Assembly (NCBI GenBank): GCA_026389055.1
Contig: JAPLIO010000060.1
Location: forward strand, 1-11,759
From: Candidatus Melainabacteria bacterium
Lineage (GTDB): Bacteria > Cyanobacteriota > Vampirovibrionia > Vampirovibrionales > JAJTHC01
Direction of reading: 5' to 3'
DNA length: 11,759 nucleotides
Both the position numbers and the translations under genes were made by a program. The notes below the pieces were generated by a model. That model saw only the letters and a list, made by a program, of their open reading frames with translations. It was not told the DNA's origin and did not search any database. Shown here one piece after another: positions 1 through 6,328 of the stretch. How positions within the stretch are numbered: the stretch's first letter is position 1; the number at the start of each line of letters is the position of its first letter.

Positions 1-371
1 AAAGCAGGGCGTTGGTGGTGTTTAAAGTATCCCGTTCAACGGCTGAAATGGTGAGTGTGGGTATTATTGAAGCCCTTAAGCACTTGCCAGTTAAGACGAT
101 TACTTTTGACAATGGGAAGGAGTTTGCGTACCACCATAAAATAGCGTCAGCATTGGGTGTAGAGACTTATTTTGCCAAGCCTTACCATAGTTGGGAGCGT
201 GGGACTAATGAGAACACCAATGGGTTGTTGCGTCAGTACTTTCCAAAGGGGACGGATTTTGGTATGGTTAGTGAGGCGGAAGTTTTGGTGGTTCAGCGGA
301 AGTTGAATACTCGTCCACGCAAGTGCTTGGGCTTTAAGACACCGTTAGAAGTGCTACATGCCGTAGCTTAG
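1..371 (+). CDS. IS30-family transposase, C-terminal fragment (5' end outside window)
   Basis: This is the C-terminal part of a DDE transposase that moves an IS30-type element by cutting and joining its ends. The frame is open from the left edge through the TTG at 12, so that TTG is an internal Leu codon rather than a start. The visible part begins with the SRALVVFKV strand and contains TFDNGKEF, whose Asp is the second catalytic acid. It continues with the family signature WERGTNENTNGLLRQYFPKG (about codons 63-82 of the visible frame), whose first Glu in NEN is the third catalytic acid, and ends with LNTRPRKCLGFKTPLEVL. The C-terminal catalytic half therefore appears intact, and whether the whole gene is intact depends on sequence to the left. 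It ends in TAG. Family assignment is secure from these motifs. Confidence 0.93.
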   Translation, partial: SRALVVFKVSRSTAEMVSVGIIEALKHLPVKTITFDNGKEFAYHHKIASALGVETYFAKPYHSWERGTNENTNGLLRQYFPKGTDFGMVSEAEVLVVQRKLNTRPRKCLGFKTPLEVLHAVA

Positions 372-412
372 CCGTTCCCCTTGTGGAACGCTTCTTACTT
401 GAATCCGCCATA
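1..412 (+). mobile_element. Right-hand part of an IS30-family insertion sequence (left part outside window)
   Basis: The segment contains the C-terminal part of an IS30-type transposase followed by about 40 bases whose end (around 396-410, ...CTTGAATCCGCCA) resembles the terminal inverted repeats of IS30-family elements, which often end in TTGAATnCGCC-like sequence. The exact right boundary cannot be fixed because the left end is not in the window, so neither the inverted repeat nor the short target duplication can be compared. Beyond it lies a stranded fragment of an unrelated hydrolase gene, which suggests that the element landed in or next to that gene. Confidence 0.75.
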
Positions 413-422
413 CGACGCCTAA

Positions 423-524
423 GCGGTGTTTTGGTTGAATGAAATTCACCCTACGGCGGAAGGATATCGTATTTTGGAGGAGATGATTTATACTTACGGT
501 ATTAAACCCACTTTGGGGTTGTAG
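423..524 (+). pseudogene. C-terminal remnant of a GDSL/SGNH-type hydrolase
   Basis: An open stretch after a TAA at 420-422 encodes AVFWLNEIHPTAEGYRILEE and a further 13 residues before TAG at 522-524. FWxxEIHPTAEGYRIL matches the C-terminal block V of GDSL/SGNH esterases, usually FWDxxHPTxxGHxxxA, where an Asp and His complete the catalytic triad. Here the His and Pro are present but the Asp position reads Asn. There is no start codon, nucleophile Ser or other block upstream, because the sequence passes directly into the IS30 end. I read it as the 3' scrap of a gene cut by, or recombined next to, the insertion sequence. At 34 codons the call rests on one motif and the retained terminator downstream. 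Confidence 0.6.
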
Positions 525-542
525 GCACTTTTTTCCAACTGT

Positions 543-583
543 AAACAAGCGGTATAATGATACTCTTACTCCGCTTGTTTTTT
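543..583 (+). terminator. Rho-independent terminator of the truncated hydrolase gene
   Basis: A perfect 10-bp stem, AAACAAGCGG (543-552) with CCGCTTGTTT (571-580), has an 18-base loop and ends in six T residues (578-583). It starts 18 bases after the hydrolase stop codon, as expected for that gene's own terminator. The loop contains a TATAAT hexamer (553-558), but no convincing -35 accompanies it. Confidence 0.8.
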
Positions 584-631
584 CCAAGTTTTGTTGTTAT
601 TTTGATTAAATAGAGGTCGCTTTAATTTGAA

Positions 632-1141
632 TTGGAAACTTGCAAGGTGGGTTTAACTGAAACAACGATTATTCGGTTAGAAGAAACGGGGTTTGATTTA
701 ACCGCTTTGAAACAACTATTTCAGGAGCATAGCGATTTTAATGATTCGATAGGTTCACCTTTAAATACGCCCTGTTTTAAAGATGAGTTAGAACAATTAC
801 CCAATAAATATGCCCCTATTCATAGAGGGCAACTTTATTTGGCAAAAATTGATGGTGAATTTGTAGGGTGTGCAGGGCTTTATCAATTTTCAGAAAGCAT
901 TGCGGAAGTTAAACGAGTTTATGTTCAAACCCAATACCGAGGCAAGGGTATTGGTCGGGCATTGATGGAAGCCGTTATTGCTGATGCTAAAGCCTTAGGC
1001 TACCAACAATTGTACTTAGATTCTTTAGAACGCATGACGAATGCTAAAGCACTATACCCAAAATTCGGGTTTAAACGCATTGCCCCATTTAACGATGACC
1101 CAGAGCCAGATGTTTACTACATGGGTTTAGATTTAACTTAG
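632..1141 (+). CDS. GNAT-family N-acetyltransferase
   Basis: This is a predicted cytosolic acetyl-CoA-dependent acetyltransferase of the GNAT fold with unknown substrate. The acetyl-CoA binding motif A is clear: VYVQTQYRGKGIGRALMEA at about residues 97-114, with R103-G104-K105-G106-x-G108 forming the Q/RxxGxG/A loop. The fold also shows the preceding strand (YLAKIDGEFVGCAGLY, 69-84) and the C-terminal NAKALYPKFGFKRI strand-helix-strand (137-150). The length (up to 169 aa) is normal for a single GNAT domain. The start is uncertain: TTG at 632 is the most upstream choice after an in-frame TAA at 623-625, but no Shine-Dalgarno sequence is well placed for it. GTG at 647 would remove only five residues and is equally plausible. 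The gene is AT-rich, lies beside an IS scar and converges on deoB, with stop codons overlapping by four bases. Confidence 0.85.
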   Translation: METCKVGLTETTIIRLEETGFDLTALKQLFQEHSDFNDSIGSPLNTPCFKDELEQLPNKYAPIHRGQLYLAKIDGEFVGCAGLYQFSESIAEVKRVYVQTQYRGKGIGRALMEAVIADAKALGYQQLYLDSLERMTNAKALYPKFGFKRIAPFNDDPEPDVYYMGLDLT

Positions 1142-2385
1142 CCTTGAACCCACTGCAAGGCTAGCCTACCCACGTAGGAAAACCCCTGCAACGTACCCAC
1201 CGCTTCGCCAGTTGGGTTATTCGGGGTAAACGCTAAAAACGGCACATATTCCCGAGTATGGTCTGAACCTGGGGCGGTAGGGTCGCACCCATGGTCGCCC
1301 GTGATAATGAGTAAATCCGTCGGTTGTAAATCCGCTACAATGCCCCCTAAGCTTTCATCAATAGCTTCTAACGCTCCTGCATACCCCGCCACATCCCGCC
1401 GATGCCCATAATTCATATCCGTTTCAACCAAGTTAATAAATACCAACTGATTCGCCGTAGCATCCGTGATGGTAGATTGATTGCAGGCAAACTCTGCCAA
1501 GTTCAACTCGTTTTTAACCAAGGCTTCAATCACACTTAACCCATGGGCATTATTATCCGTATGAATGGTATGGGTAATGCCCACACCACAAAAAATATCG
1601 TGAATTTTACCCACGCCAATCGTCTGCACGCCCTGTTGTTGGGCTTGGTCTAAAATGGTTAGGCTAGGGGGTGGCACCGCATAATCATGCCGAGCAGAGC
1701 CTAACCGACGAAAGCCTTCCGCTACAGACCCCTGAAACGGGCGAGCAATAACCCTGGAAACTTCATGCTCGCCAACTAATAAATCTCTGGCAATTTCACA
1801 CCAGCGATAAAGGGTTTCCAGTGGGGTAACATCTACATGGCAAGCAATTTGCCAAACACTATCTGCACTGGTATACACAATAGGGAAGCCTGTGTTTAGG
1901 TGTTCTTCACCCAATTCGTCTAAAATTTTTGTGCCACTGGCGGGTTTGTTGCCTAAAATGCCTTTGCACCCTGTTTCGGCAATAAACGCCTGCACTAGCT
2001 CCTCAGGAAACCCATTAGGGTAAGTGGGGAACGGCGTTTCTAGCGTGATACCCATCATTTCCCAATGCCCCGTGGTGGTATCTTTCCCGATAGATTGTTC
2101 CGCCAGCTTGCCCCAACTGCCAATGGCGTTAGCCTCTGCAGCAACGTGTTGAAGGGGCAGAATATTCCCCAACCCAAGCTTGGCAAGCGTGGGCAACTGC
2201 AAAGAATCAACGTTGGCATCAATATTGCCCAACGTATTAGCTGTTAATGAATCGCCGTAATCAGGAGCGTCAGGCATCGCTCCTACGCCTAGTGCATCAA
2301 TCACCAAGATGTAGGCTCGTTTCGGGGTGCTCGTTGCGGTAGGGGGCGTGAAATGGGTTTCAAAAAAGGCGGGTTGTGAGGTCAT
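1138..2385 (-). CDS. deoB: Phosphopentomutase
   Basis: DeoB interconverts ribose/deoxyribose 1-phosphate and 5-phosphate, linking nucleoside salvage to the pentose phosphate pathway. It is a cytosolic, Mn-dependent alkaline-phosphatase-superfamily enzyme. All key residues of the family are visible: D30 in VIDALGVGAMPDA; the phospho-acceptor T103 in GKDTTTGHWE (first Thr after Asp, as in the Bacillus cereus enzyme); D323 and H328 in TDMNYGHRRD; D364-H365 in ITGDHGCDPT; and H376 in DHTREY. The cap-domain segments NKPASGTKILDELG and YTSADSVWQIACH are also conserved. At 415 aa it is slightly longer than usual because about 22 residues precede the first strand (KRAYILVID), and no alternative ATG/GTG/TTG lies between, so ATG at 2385 is the start. 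The leader has no strong Shine-Dalgarno sequence. It diverges from ubiE and has its own promoter candidate. Confidence 0.96.
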   Translation of the reverse strand: MTSQPAFFETHFTPPTATSTPKRAYILVIDALGVGAMPDAPDYGDSLTANTLGNIDANVDSLQLPTLAKLGLGNILPLQHVAAEANAIGSWGKLAEQSIGKDTTTGHWEMMGITLETPFPTYPNGFPEELVQAFIAETGCKGILGNKPASGTKILDELGEEHLNTGFPIVYTSADSVWQIACHVDVTPLETLYRWCEIARDLLVGEHEVSRVIARPFQGSVAEGFRRLGSARHDYAVPPPSLTILDQAQQQGVQTIGVGKIHDIFCGVGITHTIHTDNNAHGLSVIEALVKNELNLAEFACNQSTITDATANQLVFINLVETDMNYGHRRDVAGYAGALEAIDESLGGIVADLQPTDLLIITGDHGCDPTAPGSDHTREYVPFLAFTPNNPTGEAVGTLQGFSYVGRLALQWVQG

Positions 2386-2435
2386 GTTGTTGGGTATTCT
2401 TTCTGTTTGATAAAAGTAGTGGGCAGTCTGCTTTC

Positions 2436-2464
2436 ATTGTCGTGAAAGTAAGATGGTTCGTCAA
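2436..2464 (-). promoter_or_regulatory. Candidate sigma70-type promoter for deoB
   Basis: On the minus strand, TTGACG (complement of 2459-2464) and GACAAT (complement of 2436-2441) are separated by exactly 17 bases. This is a 5/6 match to the -35 and a 4/6 match to the -10 consensus. Transcription would start near 2429 and leave a leader of about 44 bases before deoB. Confidence 0.5.
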
Positions 2465-2520
2465 TCCTTCTTTACAAACACCCTTCATAAACGTTACGCA
2501 AACAGGAAACTAATCGTTTT

Positions 2521-2529
2521 TGGTATAAT
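2521..2529 (+). promoter_or_regulatory. Candidate extended -10 promoter for ubiE
   Basis: TGGTATAAT is a perfect TATAAT hexamer preceded by the TGn extension, 49 bases upstream of the ubiE start. No good -35 hexamer is present at the usual distance, which extended -10 promoters tolerate. The divergent deoB promoter candidate lies about 60 bases away. Confidence 0.6.
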
Positions 2530-2577
2530 GATTTTCTTAGTAGGCTCCATTTAATTGTAAGAAAAGGATTTCACCCC

Positions 2578-3312
2578 ATGACACCCACCCCCACGGGCAT
2601 TCCTGAAGGCGTTAAAAAGGCCGATTTCGTTCAACGCCTCTTCAACACCATTGCTAAACGGTATGATTTACTCAATGATTGCATTAGCTTTGGCATGCAT
2701 CGCCATTGGAAGCAACAAGCCGTTAACCGCCTTCAACTGGAAGCAGGGCAAACCGCCTTAGATGTTTGCACAGGTACGGGCGATTTACTGGCGTTGTTGT
2801 TAAAAGCGGTTGGTAACAACGGGCAAGTAACAGGGCTGGATTTTTCTGAAGAAATGCTAGCCGTTGCCCATAAACGCTATACCGTTCATTTACAAGTGGA
2901 AGCTTCTAATTTAACGCTGGTTCAAGGTGATGCGATGGCACTGCCCTTTGCGGATAATAGCTTTGATGCTGGGATTGTTTCTTTCGGATTAAGAAACGTT
3001 ACAACCATCGAAACCGCCGTTGCAGAACTAGTTAGGGTGGTTAAACCCGGTGGTGCGGTACTGAATTTAGATACTTGTCCTCAAGTTTTGTTGCCAGGGT
3101 TCGATATATACTTTAGCAAGGTTATGCCGTTTATTGGCAGGCTACTGGCAGGGAACCAGTCGGCTTATCAGTATTTACAGGCCTCATCAAAAAACTTTTT
3201 AACACCTGAACGATTACAGCAAGTGTTTCAGCAGTGCGGGCTAGAAGCCGTAACCGTTAATCGAACAGGGTTTGGTTCTGTTGCAATGGTCTATGGGAAG
3301 AAGGTAGGGTAA
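2578..3312 (+). CDS. ubiE: Demethylmenaquinone / 2-polyprenyl-benzoquinol C-methyltransferase (UbiE/MenG family)
   Basis: This family uses S-adenosylmethionine to methylate the ring of menaquinone, phylloquinone or ubiquinone precursors, at or near the cytoplasmic membrane. The UbiE signature is seen as KRYDLLNDCISFGMHRHWK (27-45), SAM motif I as LDVCTGTGDL (61-70), the acidic end of strand 2 as GLDFSEEML (86-94), then QGDAMALPFADNSFD (116-130), GLRNVTT (137-143) and ELVRVVKPGG (150-159). The C-terminal SAYQYLQASSKNFLTPERL (195-213) is the family's quinone-side region. The length of 244 aa is normal. ATG at 2578 is preceded by AAGGA (2564-2568) at nine-base spacing. Which quinone is made cannot be decided here, and menG would be the better symbol if the organism makes menaquinone or phylloquinone. 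A membrane-anchored unknown gene follows after 28 bases. Confidence 0.93.
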   Translation: MTPTPTGIPEGVKKADFVQRLFNTIAKRYDLLNDCISFGMHRHWKQQAVNRLQLEAGQTALDVCTGTGDLLALLLKAVGNNGQVTGLDFSEEMLAVAHKRYTVHLQVEASNLTLVQGDAMALPFADNSFDAGIVSFGLRNVTTIETAVAELVRVVKPGGAVLNLDTCPQVLLPGFDIYFSKVMPFIGRLLAGNQSAYQYLQASSKNFLTPERLQQVFQQCGLEAVTVNRTGFGSVAMVYGKKVG

Positions 3313-3340
3313 GCATTTCTTTGGGATAAGGGGGTTTATA

Positions 3341-4168
3341 GTGGCAGGCGTGAACGATGTTTTTACCGTTTTTCTCGTGATTGCTGGTACAGGAGGAGCT
3401 ACATCAGGTGCCTTGTACTGGTTGCTTAATCAATCTGTTTTTGAAGAGTTTTCGGCAGTTGCATCACCCGTTTTTGGGAAAAAGACCGCAAAGAGGAAGG
3501 TAACCATTAAAGAAAAACTACTTAAATTATCATCGGATGATAAAGCGGCTTTTTTATTGGTTTTCTCTGAATTGAAGCACACTTACTTTTGCAAGTTACA
3601 ATCTCAACCCTTACCATTTCAGTTTCCGTTAGCACACAAAGAATGGTTGCTGATTTTAAAAAATCCTGTTAGCTATATTAGTAAAGCCAACAGGTTACAA
3701 CAACAATTTATTGCCTACTTAACAGAAACCTTGCAAGATGATTTAGACTTACATCAACAACTGGCTAGGCAGATTTTAACCACCTCCAAATCATCCAACG
3801 CCACTGGCGATGATTATGAATTGCAACTGCTTATTTTGAAACGAACCGTTTTTTGGCAATTAGCGTTAGAACTCTGTTTGGTAACATTAACGCTGCCTCC
3901 GCAAGAACAAGCATGGTATGGGATTAAGGCAACGCAACAAGCAACAGCCTTAAAAACGAAACCACGGGTTGCAGAAGCACTCTCTTCTGTTGAAGGGTAT
4001 TGGCAAGTATTGGAAGTTGGGAAGCCCCGCCTTCATAAAATGCTAACCCAACATTTTCAAGAAAACGACTTTGCGAAGCGGTATCATTATCAAACGTTTG
4101 CCCCCCTATTCCCTGCTGATAGTGATACCTTAATTCGGTATGCCTTGAATACACCCAGCTTCATCTAG
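3341..4168 (+). CDS. Unrecognised protein with one N-terminal membrane segment
   Basis: I do not recognise this 275-aa protein. GTG at 3341 is supported by an AAGGGGG ribosome binding site (3328-3334) six bases upstream. Residues about 7-30 (VFTVFLVIAGTGGATSGALY and following) form a single Gly/Ala-rich hydrophobic helix. A Lys/Arg-rich stretch (GKKTAKRKVTIKEK, 46-59) follows, which by the positive-inside rule would put the rest in the cytoplasm. The remainder is helix-rich and Leu/Gln-rich, with paired aromatic and hydrophobic positions (AAFLLVFSELKHTYF, 69-83; TVFWQLALELCLVTLTLP, 169-186), the second of which may be a buried helix or a weak membrane segment. No catalytic motif is evident. 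It starts 28 bases after ubiE and is probably cotranscribed, so a role near the membrane quinone pathway is possible but is inference only. It ends in a hairpin that spans the stop codon. Confidence 0.75.
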   Translation: MAGVNDVFTVFLVIAGTGGATSGALYWLLNQSVFEEFSAVASPVFGKKTAKRKVTIKEKLLKLSSDDKAAFLLVFSELKHTYFCKLQSQPLPFQFPLAHKEWLLILKNPVSYISKANRLQQQFIAYLTETLQDDLDLHQQLARQILTTSKSSNATGDDYELQLLILKRTVFWQLALELCLVTLTLPPQEQAWYGIKATQQATALKTKPRVAEALSSVEGYWQVLEVGKPRLHKMLTQHFQENDFAKRYHYQTFAPLFPADSDTLIRYALNTPSFI

Positions 4169-4178
4169 CTGATGAAGC
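4158..4178. terminator. Short palindrome between convergent genes, possible weak terminator
   Basis: GCTTCATC (4158-4165) and GATGAAGC (4171-4178) form a perfect 8-bp stem with a five-base loop, overlapping the TAG stop of the upstream plus-strand gene. There is no U-tract on either side (TTATTTTA appears only about ten bases later), so intrinsic termination would be weak. Its position between convergent genes favours a boundary role. Confidence 0.35.
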
Positions 4179-4210
4179 GGTAATGGGTTATTTTAGGGTT
4201 AGCCTAATGC

Positions 4211-4375
4211 CTAGGACTCTTCCTGCGTATTTTTATTGATAGTTGCCGGGTCTTCTGTGCCAAACTCATTGAGAATAGCATCTTTTCTCGCTTGGATAGG
4301 CTGCTTTCTATCTTCGGGCAGTGCATCCCAAATAGCTTGTAGATTTTCCCCTAGCATGTGTGGCTGTTGCTCCAT
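4211..4375 (-). CDS. Small acidic hypothetical protein (54 aa)
   Basis: A 54-codon frame begins at ATG 4375, seven bases after the stop of the 216-aa gene upstream on the same strand, and ends with TAG at 4211-4213. The product begins MEQQPHMLGENLQAIWDALP and continues with charged, probably helical sequence (EDRKQPIQARKDAIL). It is acidic overall (about eleven Asp/Glu against five Lys/Arg). No signal peptide, membrane segment, Cys cluster or known motif is visible. No strong ribosome binding site is visible, and the very short gap suggests translational coupling to the upstream gene. It occupies most of what would otherwise be a gap at the end of the operon. I do not recognise it. A small accessory partner of the upstream protein is one possibility. 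Confidence 0.55.
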   Translation of the reverse strand: MEQQPHMLGENLQAIWDALPEDRKQPIQARKDAILNEFGTEDPATINKNTQEES

Positions 4376-4382
4376 TAAATTA

Positions 4383-5033
4383 TTATAACTCTATGATAGG
4401 TTGAAACCCACTAAAGTACCAACCGTATTTTTCAACACTGGTTTTTAGCCGATATTCTTTACTGTTCTCAACCTTCGCTCGTAAGATTTTTTCTGCATTT
4501 TCAACAGGGGGCAATGGATCTGCCCATTTTAAGCCTTCATAGCCTTGTGGCGAATTAGCATTAGACCATTTATTTTCGGGGTCAAAACCATACAATTTAA
4601 ACGCACGATATTTCAATAGCTCTGGTATCGAAGAATGTTTATCCGTCAGCTTGGCAATAAAGGTCGGAGTCATAACGATATTACAAAGATTGGTATACAA
4701 TGCAACATTTTTAGAATCAGCATAAAGATGATTAAATTGAACGTCTTGACCTTTTACTTTTAATCCATTCGCCCAAAGAAACGTACAGGTTGGAGAATAG
4801 TTGTCGTCATACAATACCGACAATTCATCACAACAAGATTTTCGTTTGTTCTCAGCATCATATCGAATAATCCGAAAAAGGTTTGTATTATTAAGTTGCT
4901 TAACCGTAGCAGGATGAGAAAAAACACACAAAGAAGCAACGGCTTGCTCAACACTACCATATTCTGAAGTTGCTAGCACTTCCTCTAATACAGATAAGCC
5001 ATCAAATTGTTTGCGTTCAATATCCCAATCCAT
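4383..5033 (-). CDS. Unrecognised 216-aa protein with an HNH-like segment
   Basis: The function is not recognised with confidence. The centre, QDVQFNHLYADSKNVALYTN (residues 96-115) followed by LCNIVMTPTFIAKLTD (116-131), has the look of a degenerate HNH/beta-beta-alpha nuclease core. It has an N-H pair (101-102) where these enzymes usually have D/E-H, then an NLxN step (115-118) and a late K128. The next stretch, LLKYRAFKLYGFDPENKW (139-156), also resembles the tail of such domains. A CC pair lies at 67-68. ATG at 5033 starts ten bases after the lysC stop and has AGTAGG six bases upstream, so it is probably read with lysC. By eye it is more AT-rich than serA and lysC, which suggests an acquired gene appended to the operon. 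Alternatives are a non-catalytic DNA-binding protein or an unrelated fold. Confidence 0.65.
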   Translation of the reverse strand: MDWDIERKQFDGLSVLEEVLATSEYGSVEQAVASLCVFSHPATVKQLNNTNLFRIIRYDAENKRKSCCDELSVLYDDNYSPTCTFLWANGLKVKGQDVQFNHLYADSKNVALYTNLCNIVMTPTFIAKLTDKHSSIPELLKYRAFKLYGFDPENKWSNANSPQGYEGLKWADPLPPVENAEKILRAKVENSKEYRLKTSVEKYGWYFSGFQPIIEL

Positions 5034-5043
5034 TTAAAACCTA

Positions 5044-6303
5044 CTAATACCCTGATTTGCTATCCACCAACGATTGTTCTGCCACGAAGAACTTGGCATG
5101 AATCGCCTGCACGGCTTTGTCTGCGTTTGATTTATCCACCAACACGGAAATTTTAATTTCACTGGTGGAAATCATCTTAATGTTGATTTGAGCCTCCGCC
5201 AACGCCTCAAACATCCCTGAGGCAATACCAGGGCGGTCAATCATCCCCACACCCACAATGGAAATTTTCGCAATTTTATCATCAATTTCAACACCATTAG
5301 CACCCAAATCACCCAGCAATCTATCCATCAAGCCTTGGGCATTTTGTAAATCCCACGTATTCACAGTAAAGGCAATATCATTGGTATTCGCCGCTTTCCC
5401 AGTCGATTGAATAATCATATCCACCGAAATGCCTTCCGTAGAAAGGCGTGTAAACACTTTCGCCGCCGAACCCGGTTCATCTGGCATACCCAACACCGCC
5501 ACAAGGGCTTGATTTTTATCGCACGTTACGCCTGCAATCACGCGTTCATCCATTGCATTCATGTCTTGTTCATCCATCACGGTTGTACCTGTATCTTCTA
5601 ACGCAAATGTGCTACGCACCCGAACCTTAATGCCCCACCGCCTAGCCGCTTCCACGGAACGAGGGTGCAACACCTTAGAACCCAGCCGAGCCAGTTCCAT
5701 CATTTCAATATAAGCAATTTCATCCAGTTTGACGGCTTCATGCACCACCCGAGGGTCAGTTGAAAACACGCCCGTAACATCGGTATAAATATCGCAACAA
5801 TCCGCTTTCAACGCCCCAGCAATCGCTACGGCAGAAGTATCAGACCCACCCCGCCCAAGCGTTGTGGTTTCGTTCAGGCTATTAATGCCTTGAAACCCTG
5901 TAATAACAACAATATAGCCTTCATTCAGATAGGTGTGAACGGTCTGCGTTTCAACGGCGGTAATTCTAGCTCTGTTGAATAAATCTTCGGTATGCACGCC
6001 CGCTTGTCCGCCAGTTAAGGCAACGGCTTTGAAGCCCATTTCCTGCAAGCATAACGCCAACAACGAAGCCGAAACCATTTCGCCTGTCGCCAGCAACATA
6101 TCAAAGTCTCTGCCTTGCGGGGCTTTGGTTAGTTCTTTGGCTAAATTCACCAAGCCATCAGTGGTTTTACCCATAGCAGAAACAACAACGACGGTTTGAT
6201 TTCCCTGCTGGTGGGCAGTGGAAACAATCCCTGCCACATGCCGAATTTTATCCACATCCGCCATGGAAGAGCCACCAAATTTTTGAACGAGAATACCCAT
6301 CAT
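5044..6303 (-). CDS. lysC: Aspartate kinase (monofunctional, two ACT domains)
   Basis: LysC phosphorylates L-aspartate with ATP, the first step to lysine, threonine, methionine and diaminopimelate, in the cytosol. From the chosen start the protein is 419 aa. The N-terminal amino-acid kinase domain shows VQKFGGSSMADVDKI (6-20), the nucleotide and aspartate site TTLGRGGSDTSAVA and YTDVTGVFSTDPR, and the family segment MMELARLGSKVLHPRSVE. Two C-terminal ACT modules follow: MPDEPGSAAKVFTRLSTEGI with VDMIIQ, and GVGMIDRPGIASGMFEALAE with IKMISTSEIKISVLVD. They imply allosteric feedback by lysine and/or threonine. The frame stays open up to 6363, but the extra residues would overlap serA. ATG-ATG at 6303/6300 fits the family N-terminus and has AAGGGA upstream at about 11 bases. 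It sits 25 bases downstream of serA. Confidence 0.95.
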   Translation of the reverse strand: MMGILVQKFGGSSMADVDKIRHVAGIVSTAHQQGNQTVVVVSAMGKTTDGLVNLAKELTKAPQGRDFDMLLATGEMVSASLLALCLQEMGFKAVALTGGQAGVHTEDLFNRARITAVETQTVHTYLNEGYIVVITGFQGINSLNETTTLGRGGSDTSAVAIAGALKADCCDIYTDVTGVFSTDPRVVHEAVKLDEIAYIEMMELARLGSKVLHPRSVEAARRWGIKVRVRSTFALEDTGTTVMDEQDMNAMDERVIAGVTCDKNQALVAVLGMPDEPGSAAKVFTRLSTEGISVDMIIQSTGKAANTNDIAFTVNTWDLQNAQGLMDRLLGDLGANGVEIDDKIAKISIVGVGMIDRPGIASGMFEALAEAQINIKMISTSEIKISVLVDKSNADKAVQAIHAKFFVAEQSLVDSKSGY

Positions 6304-6328
6304 CACGGTTAAAATCCCTTTTCTCTCA

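Noticed and set aside
553..558. TATAAT hexamer as a promoter for the left acetyltransferase gene
   Set aside because: It lies in the loop of a terminator, has no TGn extension and only a T-run where a -35 should be.
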